The notes under the pieces were generated by a model. It had not been told where the DNA came from. It saw only the letters and a program-made list of their open reading frames with translations, and searched no databases. 20,678 nucleotides of DNA from positions 1-20,678 of the forward strand of contig JBPCPM010000030.1 in assembly GCA_050999155.1 (NCBI GenBank), given 5' to 3'. This DNA is from JBPCPM01 sp050999155 (GTDB lineage Bacteria > Actinomycetota > Thermoleophilia > Solirubrobacterales > 70-9). Shown here one piece after another: positions 8,500 through 16,422 of the stretch (within the stretch, counting starts at the first letter, position 1; each line of letters opens with the position of its first letter). The position numbers were made by a program, and so were the translations under genes.

Positions 8500-9632
8500 C
8501 CGGTGGAGGTCACGCCTCCTGCCACAGCGCGGCGCAGCAGCTCGCCGACGCGGTCGGCGTAAACGACAGGCGAGAAGCGATCGGCCATGGCAACAGCCTG
8601 GTCACCCAGACGGCGTCGCCGCGCCGGGTCTCCGAGCAGGGCTCTGAGCGCGCCGGCCAGCTCGTCGGTGTCACCCGCCGCGACGAGCAGCCCGGTGCGG
8701 TCGTGGAGGACGACCTCGGCCAGGCCACCGACCCGGGTGGCGATCACCGGCACACCACGCGCGGCCGCCTCGGCGGCGACCGTGCCGTAGGGCTCGGACC
8801 GAGACGGGACGCAGAGCACGTCGTAGCGATCGAGGGTCTCTGCCGCTGCGGCCACCGGCCCCGCGAAGGAGATCTGGTCTGCGCCAGGCCCGGCGCCCGC
8901 AAGCTCGACGCAGCGGCGGGCGTAGGCGCCCTTGTCCCCCGGCGGGGCCGCCCCGACAATCTCCAGGCTCGCTCCCGGTTGCTCCGGCAGGGCCCGCTGG
9001 GCCGCCTCGATCAGCTCGCTCACGCCTTTGCGGGGCTCGAGACTGCCGACGAAGCCGACCCGCACCCCCTCCCCACGGTGCCGGTCTCCGCCGGACCGCC
9101 CGGGGGGCTCCGAGCCTCCCGACCAGGCGGGGGCGGGTACGACATGCACGCGGCCGGGCGGAGCACCGGCCGCCCGGCATTCGGCGGCGGTGTGGTCGCT
9201 GTCGCATACCAGCCCCCGGACCGCGCGCCAGAACCGCGGCCGGCCCCACGCCCGCGGCGCGTCGGCCACCGGGTTGTTGACGTGCACGAGCGCGGGTACG
9301 CCGGCAGCCATGAGCGCCGGCACGACCCGCTGGGTCGAGAGGCCGTTGAGCAGCGCGACATCGTGTCTGCGTGCGAGCGCCGTGGCCCAGGTCCCGCCTA
9401 GCAACGACGACGCCGTGCGGCGCTCGGGCGGGCCGAGCGGCAACCGGCGGGTCACGATCCCCGCCTGCTCGGCGCGTCTGCGCAACTCGCCCTCGCCGGG
9501 CACCGTGAGGGTGGCCGGCCAGCCACGAGCCCCGAGCTCGCCCAGCAACCGCAGGGCCACCTCCTCCCCGCCCGCCACGTGGGCCAGGGGGCTGACGACG
9601 AGCAGGCGCGGTGGGGCGGCCTCAGCGGTCAC
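8496..9632 (-). CDS. GT4-family glycosyltransferase
   Basis: A 378-residue GT-B enzyme with a GTG start at 9632, overlapping the upstream gene by 11 bp. The N-terminal SPLAHVAGGEEVALRLL (about 14-30) is the glycine-rich acceptor-side loop of 'GG-E' type GT4 enzymes. HVNNP (about 117-121) and VCDSD (about 142-146) follow as in that branch. The donor domain shows VGFVGSLEPRKGVSELIEA (about 192-210) and EPYGTVAAE (Glu 280 and Glu 288). Between the two domains (about 169-189) is a Gly/Pro/Arg-rich linker that looks flexible. Its stop overlaps the next start by 4 bp. Substrate unknown. Confidence 0.92.
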   Translation of the reverse strand: MTAEAAPPRLLVVSPLAHVAGGEEVALRLLGELGARGWPATLTVPGEGELRRRAEQAGIVTRRLPLGPPERRTASSLLGGTWATALARRHDVALLNGLSTQRVVPALMAAGVPALVHVNNPVADAPRAWGRPRFWRAVRGLVCDSDHTAAECRAAGAPPGRVHVVPAPAWSGGSEPPGRSGGDRHRGEGVRVGFVGSLEPRKGVSELIEAAQRALPEQPGASLEIVGAAPPGDKGAYARRCVELAGAGPGADQISFAGPVAAAAETLDRYDVLCVPSRSEPYGTVAAEAAARGVPVIATRVGGLAEVVLHDRTGLLVAAGDTDELAGALRALLGDPARRRRLGDQAVAMADRFSPVVYADRVGELLRRAVAGGVTSTG

Positions 9633-10431
9633 GAAGGCCTGCGTACTTGCCGAGGATCATCACGGCGCGGCGCGGGTCGCCGAGGGCCCGCAACCGCGAC
9701 CGGTTGCCGTGGCGGCCGATGGCCCACTCGGCCGCGGCCTGCCGGCTCGACACGGCCCAGACGTCCTCGCGGAAGCTCCGGATAGCCCCGAAGGCATCCC
9801 GGTTGCGACGGTAGAACGCTGCGAGCGATTCGTCGTCGTGGTCGTGGTCCACGGCCAAGGCGGGATCGAGCCGGCACAGCCACCCCTCCGAGAGCCAATG
9901 CCAGGCCCACTCCTTGTCCTCGCTGGCCCGCAGGTCCTGGTCGAAGCCGTGCTGGACCCAGAGGCTGCGCCTGAATGCGCCGGCCGAGTTCGAGTAGCCG
10001 TAGAAGGGGTACCTGGTCGCGTGCGCTCGGTCCTGGAGCAGGGGACCGTTCAGGGGTCGCAGGTCCGGGTCGACCGTCTCGCCGAACGCGCAAGCGACCC
10101 GGTGGTCGTCGAACGCCTCGACCACGCGGCCGGCCCACCCGTCGTCGGGCAGGGCGACGTGGGCCGAGACAGCGACGCACAGCGGCGCGCGGGCGCGGGC
10201 GGCTGCCAGGTTCAGCGCCCGGCCGTAGGTGAACAGGCGCGGGGCGATCTCGGTCGGCACGATGCCGCGGCGGCGGACCTGGTCGAGCGTCGAGTCGCTC
10301 GACCCGGAGTCGACCACGACGATCTCCACACCGCCGTCGAGCTCCTGGGCGGCGAGACCGTCCAGAAGCCTGCCGATGCCGACCGCCTCGTCGCGGCAGC
10401 GCACCAGGGCGCTGAGTGCGGGCTCGCTCAC
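9622..10431 (-). CDS. GT2-family glycosyltransferase
   Basis: A 269-residue GT-A glycosyltransferase. The GTG at 10431 makes a GTGA overlap with the previous stop and begins VSEPALSALVRCRDEA, the usual N-terminus; the open frame beyond it is a shadow of the upstream gene. VVVDSGSSDST (38-48) holds the nucleotide-binding residues. At the usual DxD position the text is VSAHVALP (88-95): the metal-binding Asp is replaced by Ala-His, a pattern I recall from a subset of GT2 enzymes, so metal handling may differ. FYGYSNSAGAFRRSLW (about 143-158) and SEDKEWAWHW (170-179, the ED catalytic motif) complete the fold. The downstream gene begins within its last 11 bases. Function in chain assembly is inferred from context. 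Confidence 0.9.
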   Translation of the reverse strand: MSEPALSALVRCRDEAVGIGRLLDGLAAQELDGGVEIVVVDSGSSDSTLDQVRRRGIVPTEIAPRLFTYGRALNLAAARARAPLCVAVSAHVALPDDGWAGRVVEAFDDHRVACAFGETVDPDLRPLNGPLLQDRAHATRYPFYGYSNSAGAFRRSLWVQHGFDQDLRASEDKEWAWHWLSEGWLCRLDPALAVDHDHDDESLAAFYRRNRDAFGAIRSFREDVWAVSSRQAAAEWAIGRHGNRSRLRALGDPRRAVMILGKYAGLRDR

Positions 10432-11297
10432 CGGCGCCTCGCGACGTTGGACCGCAGGCGCCCGAGCTCGAAGGCCCACCATCCGCTGACCTTCACGGCC
10501 TCGACGGCCGCCGCCCGCCAGTCGCCGTCGGCCGCCGCCCGGCGCGCCGCGCCGGTGAGCTCCAAGGCGCTGTCGCGGGCCAGGGCATGGGGGCTCCACG
10601 CCGGCATCGACCCGGGGTAGCGACGGTGCAGCCAGGCAGCGCCTGAGCCGTGGCGCAACCGCTGGTTCCACAGTGCCGGCAGCGTCTCGCGGTTGCGGTG
10701 GTCGACGAGCGCACCCGGCCGGGCTTCGAGCTCCCAGCCCAGGCGGGCCAGCCGCCAGCACAGGTCGGCATCACCGCCTGAGCGCACGCCGGGCTCGAAG
10801 CCTCCGGCTTCCTCGAAGGCCGCGCGCCGCACGGCGCAGTTGGCGGTGACCGCATAGGGCAGGTAGGGGTGCGACAGCGTGGTCTGCTGGGCCATCGCCC
10901 CCGTGGCGCGGGCGAGCGCGGCCACGGGCCCCTGGCCGCCGGGGTGGTCGCGAACTGCCCCGGCCAGCAGGCCGGTCCCGGCCCAAGGCGCCTCGGCGAA
11001 GTAGCCGTCGATCAGCGAGACGGTCGGCTCCGTATCGGCGTCGCAGAAGATGATCCACTCGCCGTCGGTGGCCGCTGCCCCGGCGTTGCGTGCGTAGTAG
11101 GAGCTGGCGACCTCTCCGGCCCACAGCACCGTCACGCCGCCAGACTCGCGTGAGGCGATCCGGCGCGGGCCGTTGTCGACGATGATCACGCGCTCGCCCG
11201 GCTGCCGGGTGAGGGTGCCGAACCGCGCGGCGACACGCTCGCGCTCGGGTGCCGAGCCCAGGAACGGAACGACGATCGCTACCGACGGACGACGCAT
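10428..11297 (-). CDS. GT2-family glycosyltransferase, first gene of the eight-gene run
   Basis: A 289-residue GT-A enzyme. I chose the ATG at 11297 because MRRPSVAIVVPFLG is where the GT2 fold begins and an AGGA ribosome-binding sequence lies 7 bases before it (plus-strand 11305-11308). A start at 11354 would add 19 atypical residues and overlap the divergent gene. IIVDNG (38-43), FCDADTEP (DxD, 84-91) and SGGDADLCWRLARLGW (173-188) are the donor, metal and catalytic motifs. The C-terminal 70 residues are helical and basic with a Trp-rich amphipathic patch (SGWWAFELGRL), probably at the membrane. As the promoter-proximal gene of 2553-11297, its expression signals probably serve all eight genes. 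Confidence 0.91.
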   Translation of the reverse strand: MRRPSVAIVVPFLGSAPERERVAARFGTLTRQPGERVIIVDNGPRRIASRESGGVTVLWAGEVASSYYARNAGAAATDGEWIIFCDADTEPTVSLIDGYFAEAPWAGTGLLAGAVRDHPGGQGPVAALARATGAMAQQTTLSHPYLPYAVTANCAVRRAAFEEAGGFEPGVRSGGDADLCWRLARLGWELEARPGALVDHRNRETLPALWNQRLRHGSGAAWLHRRYPGSMPAWSPHALARDSALELTGAARRAAADGDWRAAAVEAVKVSGWWAFELGRLRSNVARRR

Positions 11298-11346
11298 GGT
11301 CCTATCCTGCCCGCCTGCGGCCCCGAAGGTCGTCAGGCGGAAGAGC
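11298..11346. promoter_or_regulatory. Divergent intergenic promoter region
   Basis: This 49-bp gap separates the divergent starts of the eight-gene minus-strand run and the methyltransferase gene, so promoters for both must lie here or just inside the genes. Seen directly: TATCCT at 11303-11308 on the plus strand fits a TANNNT -10 element and would give a leader of about 30 bases to the GTG at 11347. On the minus strand AGGA (11308-11305) sits 7 bases before ATG as a Shine-Dalgarno. I see no convincing -35 box for either direction. The -10 call is tentative. Confidence 0.4.
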
Positions 11347-11952
11347 GTGCCCAACTACCACGACGAGATCTGGCGGCAGGTCCCCAGCGATCCCGACCGC
11401 GATCGCCCGGGCAGCGACGTGCGCCTGGCGCTGCTGGGCAGGCTGGCGTCGCCCGGCGAGACGGTCCTCGACGCGGGATGCGGGGACGGTGCCGACCTGC
11501 CGGCGATCGAGGCCCTGGGCGCGACGCCGGTGGGCCTTGACCCCTCGGGGGTGGCCCTCGAGCGCGCGCGGGAGCGAGGGCCGTACGAGCTCGTGCAGGC
11601 CGGCGACCGGGGGCCGTGGCCGCTGGCCGACGGGCGATTCGACGGGGTATGGGTGGCCGAGGTGCTCTCCCAGATCCAGGACACCAGCGGCGTGCTCGAA
11701 GGGATCCGGCGGGTGCTGCGCCCGGGGGGCTGGCTGGGGATCACCGTCCCCGCCCACGGCCGCCGTGACGCGGCGGCACTCCTGCTGCGGGGATTCGAGT
11801 CGATGCACCACCCGACCGACACGACGGTTCGGCGCTACACGCCCACCAGCCTGACCACCGTCCTCACCGACCACGGGTTCACGATCGAGCGGCTCGACGT
11901 CACACAGGCCGACGGGTCGCGGATCCTCACCTGCCACGCGCTGCGACCCTGA
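11347..11952 (+). CDS. Class I SAM-dependent methyltransferase
   Basis: A 201-residue Rossmann-fold methyltransferase. The SAM-binding glycine motif is VLDAGCGDG (about 40-48), the acidic motif II is VGLDPS (about 60-65), and the later strand reads FDGVWVAEVLSQIQD followed by VLRPGGWLGITVP, as in the ubiE/Methyltransf_11 family. The GTG at 11347 (VPNYHDEIW) is chosen because it follows a GGAAG purine run; ATG at 11296 is possible but would overlap the divergent gene's start codon. It heads a three-gene plus-strand unit with two glycosyltransferases (5-bp gap to the next). In this setting it probably O-methylates a sugar or the chain end, and a methyl cap is a known export signal for Wzt-type exporters; linking it to the ATPase at 1-1158 is inference. 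Confidence 0.88.
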   Translation: MPNYHDEIWRQVPSDPDRDRPGSDVRLALLGRLASPGETVLDAGCGDGADLPAIEALGATPVGLDPSGVALERARERGPYELVQAGDRGPWPLADGRFDGVWVAEVLSQIQDTSGVLEGIRRVLRPGGWLGITVPAHGRRDAAALLLRGFESMHHPTDTTVRRYTPTSLTTVLTDHGFTIERLDVTQADGSRILTCHALRP

Positions 11953-11957
11953 GCGCG

Positions 11958-13052
11958 GTGCGCGTGCTCGTCGACACCTCGTTCGCCCTGCGCGGTCCGT
12001 CGGGAACCGCGACGTACGTCGAGGGCCTGCTCGAAGGCCTGGAGGCCGACGGCCGGATCGAGGCCGTGCGCGCCGAACGGCCGCCGCCCCTGCGCGGCCG
12101 TGGCACCGGCGCGGGTCGGGTCGCCGGATCCATGCGCAGCGCGGCCAACGTCGCCGCCGAGCGCCACTGGGTGGACCGCCGCCTGCCGGCGCTGGCTGCG
12201 GCGGCGCGAGCCGACGTGCTCCACCACCCCCTGCCGGCCTTTAGCCGCAGATGGCCGGGCGCCCAGGTCTGCACCGTGCACGACCTCGCCTTCGAGCGCC
12301 GTCCCGAGGACTTCGACCGCGCCTGGCGATCGGTCGCGCGGATCCAGCACCGGCGGGCGGCCCAGCGGGCCGATGCGGTGATCGCGGTCTCCGGTCAGAC
12401 AGCAGCCGACGTGCGCTCGCGCTGGGGGGTGCCAGCACACCGATTGGTGGTTGCCCCCCACGGCCCGAAACAGATCGCCGGAGACCACCCGGCGCCGCTG
12501 GCCGGACCGTACGTCCTGTACGTCGGCGACGCGGAACCGCGCAAGAACCTCCCGGTCCTGCTCGCCGGGTGGCGGCGCTACCGCGAGGCCCTGCCCGCAG
12601 ACGTCGCGGCGCCGCGCCAGCTTGTGGTCGCAGGGGCTGCGGCGTGCGATCCCACCGCCGCCGTCGCCCCCGGGGTCACTCCCCTGCACGGGCTGGACGA
12701 CGCCGCCCTTCGCGCCACCTACGCCCACGCAGCGGCTCTCGTCCAGCCCGCGCGGTTCGAGGGCACCAGGCTAACCGTGCTCGAGGCGATGGCGGCAGGG
12801 GTCCCCGTGGTCGCCGCACGGTCCCCGGGGCTGGCAGAGACCGCCGGTGACGCCGCGCTGTGGTTCGCACCCGACGACCCGGCCGGACTGGCCGCCCGGC
12901 TCATCGAGCTCGCTGCCACGCCCGAGCGCGGTGCCCGCCTGGCCCAGCGTGGCCGCGAGCTCGCGGCGTCACGCTCCTGGCGCGCGAGCGCACGCGCCCA
13001 CGCGGATGCCTACGCTCTGGCGGCGCGCATGGCACGGGAACGCACCAGGTGA
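11958..13052 (+). CDS. GT4-family glycosyltransferase
   Basis: A 364-residue GT-B enzyme with a GTG start at 11958, five bases after the methyltransferase stop; GTG at 11964 is an alternative. RGPSGTATYVEGLL (about 12-25) is the acceptor-side glycine loop, and CTVHDLAFERRPEDF (about 105-119) is nearly the same text as in the 6302-7327 product, so the two belong to one branch. VLYVGDAEPRKNLPVLL (about 186-202) holds the phosphate-binding Arg/Lys. The EX7E motif is EGTRLTVLE (Glu 268 and Glu 276), with Thr-Arg replacing the usual Phe-Gly. The stop overlaps the next start (GTGA). Substrate unknown. Confidence 0.92.
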   Translation: MRVLVDTSFALRGPSGTATYVEGLLEGLEADGRIEAVRAERPPPLRGRGTGAGRVAGSMRSAANVAAERHWVDRRLPALAAAARADVLHHPLPAFSRRWPGAQVCTVHDLAFERRPEDFDRAWRSVARIQHRRAAQRADAVIAVSGQTAADVRSRWGVPAHRLVVAPHGPKQIAGDHPAPLAGPYVLYVGDAEPRKNLPVLLAGWRRYREALPADVAAPRQLVVAGAAACDPTAAVAPGVTPLHGLDDAALRATYAHAAALVQPARFEGTRLTVLEAMAAGVPVVAARSPGLAETAGDAALWFAPDDPAGLAARLIELAATPERGARLAQRGRELAASRSWRASARAHADAYALAARMARERTR

Positions 13053-14251
13053 GAGTCGCCGTCCTCGGGACCCGGGGCATCCCCGCGTCCTACTCGGGCT
13101 TCGAGACCGCCGTCGAGCAGATCAGCTCGCGGCTGGTGCAGCGCGGGCACGAAGTAAGTGTCTACTGCCGCCCACACGTCGTCGATCCCAGCCTCGAGGA
13201 GTACAAGGGGGCACGGCTGATCCACCTGCCGACCGTCCGCAACAAGTACCTCGACACCTTCGTGCACACACTGCTCTCGGCCGTGCACGCAGCGGGCAAG
13301 ACCCGGCCGGACGCCGCCCTGTTTTTCATCGCCGGCAACACCCCGATGACGCTGGTCACCAAGGCCAACGGCATTCCGACCGTGATCAACGTCGACGGCC
13401 TCGACTCCGACCGGCGCAAGTGGAACCGGGCGGCCAAGCGCTACCTGCGCTGGGCCGAACGCTCGGCGCCGCGGCTGGCGACCCGGGCGATCACCGACTC
13501 CAACGTCGTCGCCCAGATCTTCGAGGAACGCTACGGAGAGCGGATCGACGTCGTGCCCTACGGGGCCGAAGTCCCCGACGTCCCGCCAGGGCGGACCCTC
13601 GAGCGGCTCGGGCTCGAGCCCGGCCGCTACGTGCTGTTCGTCGGCCGGCTGGAGCCGGAGAACAACCCCCACCTGCTCGTCGAGGCCTTCGCGCAGCTCA
13701 GCGCCGCCGAGGCGCGCGGGATGAAGCTCGTGGTCGTCGGCGGGGCCCCCTACGCGCAGCAATACATCACCCAGGTCCGCCGCCGGGCTGACCCACGAGT
13801 CCTGTTTCCCGGCTACATCTTCGGCCGCGGGTACTGGGAGCTACAGCGAAACGCCTACCTGTTCTGCGCTCCCACCGAGGTCGGCGGGACCCATCCCGTC
13901 ATCCTCGAGGCGCTCGCCGCGGGCAACTGCGTGCTGGTCAACGACCATCGCCCCAACGTCGAGACGGTCGGCGAGGCCGGCCTGTTCTTCTCGGGCGACG
14001 AGGGCGTGCCTGATCTCGCCCGCCAGCTGCGCCGGTTGCTGGCCGACGCGGACCTCGTGGAGGCCTACCGCTCCAAGGCGCGCGAACGCGCGAAGCGATA
14101 CTCGTGGGACGCCGTCACGGACGCCTACGAGCAACTGCTCTTCGACGTCTGCGGCGAAGCCATGGCAGGACCGCTCCTGCTCGACCCTCAGGGCGTGGGC
14201 GAATCCGCGGGCCCCCGCACGATGGAGAGCGCGCGAACGGCCTCGATGTAG
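13049..14251 (+). CDS. DUF1972-type glycosyltransferase (GT4-like)
   Basis: A 400-residue GT-B protein. The GTG at 13049 makes a 4-bp overlap with the previous gene and begins VRVAVLGTRGIPASYSGFET, the hallmark N-terminus of DUF1972 glycosyltransferases. NVDGLDSDRRKW (about 114-125) is the second hallmark. The donor domain has LFVGRLEPENNPHLL (about 196-210) and the characteristic EVGGTHPVILE (Glu 277 to Glu 287, spacing 9 rather than 7, normal for this family). Many members are annotated as rhamnosyl- or similar hexosyltransferases of capsule loci. The last 21 codons run antisense into the 3' end of the ligase gene. Those residues (after about 380) look like a non-conserved tail. No terminator is visible between the two genes. 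Confidence 0.93.
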   Translation: MRVAVLGTRGIPASYSGFETAVEQISSRLVQRGHEVSVYCRPHVVDPSLEEYKGARLIHLPTVRNKYLDTFVHTLLSAVHAAGKTRPDAALFFIAGNTPMTLVTKANGIPTVINVDGLDSDRRKWNRAAKRYLRWAERSAPRLATRAITDSNVVAQIFEERYGERIDVVPYGAEVPDVPPGRTLERLGLEPGRYVLFVGRLEPENNPHLLVEAFAQLSAAEARGMKLVVVGGAPYAQQYITQVRRRADPRVLFPGYIFGRGYWELQRNAYLFCAPTEVGGTHPVILEALAAGNCVLVNDHRPNVETVGEAGLFFSGDEGVPDLARQLRRLLADADLVEAYRSKARERAKRYSWDAVTDAYEQLLFDVCGEAMAGPLLLDPQGVGESAGPRTMESARTASM

Positions 14252-16422
14252 AAGTTCCGCGTCGCCCGGCCCTTGGGGTCAAGGAACACCGCCGCGGACA
14301 GCGCGGCCTCGGCCTCCTTGGGGTCGCGCTGGACGTTGAGGCGGAACCGGCCGAGGGTCAGCCATGCCTCGGCGTTGGCCGGCTGCTCTTTCACCGCTTC
14401 CTCCAGCGCCTTTTCGGCGGCCTCGACGTTGCCCTCGCGCTGTTCGAGGACAGCCAGGTCGATGAGCGGCTCGATGCTCAGCGGGTTCGTGTCCCGCGCG
14501 GCAGCCAGCGCCTCGCGCGTCTGGCCGGCGGAGCCAGACCCCTGGTCGAACAGGACCGCCGCTTCGTCGAGCTGTCGTTCAGCGCGGTAGGGCTGGATGA
14601 CGCTCCAGACACCGGCCACCGCCACGAGCGTCAGCCCCGTGACCGTGGCAATCCGCCGGACGCTGGGACGTCGTCCCAGAAAGCCCGCCGGCCAGGCTGT
14701 CCGCGCCTTGGCCCGCGGGCTTTCGTGACCCACCGGGCCACGTCCCGCCAGCCACCCGGCCAGCACCAGCGCCGGGCCGGCCAGACCTGGGATGTACCAC
14801 GTCCAATCCAGCGTGGAGTGGATCCCGAAGGCCACGACGACGGCCCCGATCGCCCCGACACCGACCAGCTCGCGCGTCGGCGCCTGCGAGCGCCGAAGCG
14901 AAGCGAGGGGGCGGCGGGCAGCCAACGCCCACGCAACGAGCACGAGCAGGGAGATCTCCAGTCCAAGAAGGCCGAGCTCGGCCATCGTCTGCGGGACCCA
15001 GCCGTGCGCGTGGCGGGCGCGGACGTCGGCGTCACGGAAGCGCAAGCGCGCCGTGTCGAAGGACCCGGCCCCGGCGCCGATCGCTTCGTGTTGCTGGAAG
15101 ATCTGGAAGCCGTCTCGCCAGTAGGAACCGCGGATGCTCGAGGCACTCGTAAACCGGTCCGGGCTGTTGGCGGGCGTGGTCACCTCGGGCGAGGTCAGCT
15201 GCTCCCAGAAGGAGTCGGCCCGGGCTCCTGGGCCACCGCCCGTGGCGAGCACCGCCACGAGGCCGATTACTGCGATTCCGCCGGCGGCGGTTGCCAAGGC
15301 GCCGCCGATCTGTTCGCGGCGATTACCGACGAGATCACGTCTCGCCCGCAGGTGCCAGATCCCTGCGGCAGCGGCCGCAGAGGCGGCCAACGCACCCACC
15401 ACGACCAGTCCGAGCACTCTGCCCGCGGAGATCCGGCTGGCAAGCTCGATGCCGTCGGTGCTCAGCGAATCGTTGGTGAAGGCAACGACGGTGATGGCCG
15501 CCGCGCCGAGGGCTCCGATCCCTAGGAGCACGAGCGTCCGGAGCCGCAGGGGTACCAGCCACAGCCACAGCGCGACCGCTGCGAGACATGCCAGGAGGCT
15601 GCCCCGTGAGTAGGAGAGCATGATCACGGCGCCGAAGAGCGTGGCCAGCGGAGCGGCAACCACCTGCTCGACGAAGCGGGCCTCCCGCCGGGCCCCGAGC
15701 CACAGAGCCAGCGGGACGCCCAGGGCGCCGAGCAGTCCCGCGGCGTTCCAGTACCCGAACGGCGCCCGCAGCCGGGCGAACGTGTCGGTCTCGGCGAACG
15801 CCCCCGGGAAGATCTTCGTCGTCACGGCGGCCACGGCGACCACCCCGAGGCCGACCACCAGCCCGTACAGCAGGCCGAGCCAGTACTTCGGCCCGATCCT
15901 GGCCGCCCCCACGCCGGCGACGAACAGGGCAAGGTAGGCGAGCGTCCGGTTTGCCTCGTTCCAGCTTGCGTCGGGTTTGACCGACCACAGGACCGACAGG
16001 GCGGTGAACAAGAAGAAGCCGGCGAAGGCGAGCACCGCCCAGGGCCCGTACAGGGGCCGATCGATCGCCTGCAACGCGACGGCCAAGGCGACACCGAGTC
16101 CGAGCACGAGCGCGGCCATCTCGAACACCGTCAGCGAGGAGAGGCTGGAGCCGCCTTGCACCACCAGTGACGTGACGACGATCCCGATGGCGGTCACGGC
16201 GGCCACCACCAGGTGTCCTGCGGCGTCCGGCCCCGCCGAACCCAGGGAGCCACGAACCCGAGCCACCGCGTCGCGGCGTCGCACCCCGAGCCGCTGCGCA
16301 CGCCCGGTCGGCGGCAGGACCTGTGTCTGCGGCTCGTCGTCGAGCTGGGAGGTCTCGGGCGCCGGCTGCGGTGCGGGAGCCGGGTCCGGAGCCGCGGTTG
16401 CACCCACCGATCGCCTGATCAT
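14188..16422 (-). CDS. O-antigen ligase/polymerase-family (Wzy_C) membrane protein with TPR-like tail
   Basis: A 744-residue membrane protein expected to polymerise or transfer lipid-linked glycan on the outer face of the membrane. The start ATG at 16422 overlaps the previous stop (ATGA). A proline/glutamine-rich cytoplasmic head (1-65) precedes about 12 membrane segments (71-395 and 485-590). SYSRGSLL (about 270-277) marks the Wzy_C core. A large outer loop (about 400-475) has RGSYWRDGFQIF, GAGAGSF and HAHGWVPQTMAELGLLG, the His and Glu-Leu-Gly motifs of the ligase family. After the last membrane segment, residues about 610-730 form TPR-like helix pairs (AERQLDEAAVLF; GNVEAAEKALEEAVKEQP; AEAWLTLGRF), a fusion common in actinobacterial members. 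The 3' end overlaps the DUF1972 gene tail-to-tail by 64 bp. Ligase versus polymerase cannot be decided from sequence. Confidence 0.92.
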   Translation of the reverse strand: MIRRSVGATAAPDPAPAPQPAPETSQLDDEPQTQVLPPTGRAQRLGVRRRDAVARVRGSLGSAGPDAAGHLVVAAVTAIGIVVTSLVVQGGSSLSSLTVFEMAALVLGLGVALAVALQAIDRPLYGPWAVLAFAGFFLFTALSVLWSVKPDASWNEANRTLAYLALFVAGVGAARIGPKYWLGLLYGLVVGLGVVAVAAVTTKIFPGAFAETDTFARLRAPFGYWNAAGLLGALGVPLALWLGARREARFVEQVVAAPLATLFGAVIMLSYSRGSLLACLAAVALWLWLVPLRLRTLVLLGIGALGAAAITVVAFTNDSLSTDGIELASRISAGRVLGLVVVGALAASAAAAAGIWHLRARRDLVGNRREQIGGALATAAGGIAVIGLVAVLATGGGPGARADSFWEQLTSPEVTTPANSPDRFTSASSIRGSYWRDGFQIFQQHEAIGAGAGSFDTARLRFRDADVRARHAHGWVPQTMAELGLLGLEISLLVLVAWALAARRPLASLRRSQAPTRELVGVGAIGAVVVAFGIHSTLDWTWYIPGLAGPALVLAGWLAGRGPVGHESPRAKARTAWPAGFLGRRPSVRRIATVTGLTLVAVAGVWSVIQPYRAERQLDEAAVLFDQGSGSAGQTREALAAARDTNPLSIEPLIDLAVLEQREGNVEAAEKALEEAVKEQPANAEAWLTLGRFRLNVQRDPKEAEAALSAAVFLDPKGRATRNFYIEAVRALSIVRGPADSPTP

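Noticed and set aside
7399..8562. 387-codon plus-strand open frame
   Set aside because: Complement of the GT4 gene at 7324-8499; no motif, Gly/Arg/Gln/Val-rich.
8932..10620. 562-codon plus-strand open frame across three genes
   Set aside because: Antisense to three well-supported glycosyltransferases; low-complexity Ala/Arg/Pro/Ser composition and no recognisable domain.
11298..11354. Alternative upstream start for the GT2 gene
   Set aside because: The 19 added residues are not GT2-like and would cover the divergent promoter gap and the start of the methyltransferase gene.
14104..15525. 473-codon plus-strand open frame
   Set aside because: Antisense to the ligase/polymerase gene, whose motifs are clear; the translated text is charged and repetitive.
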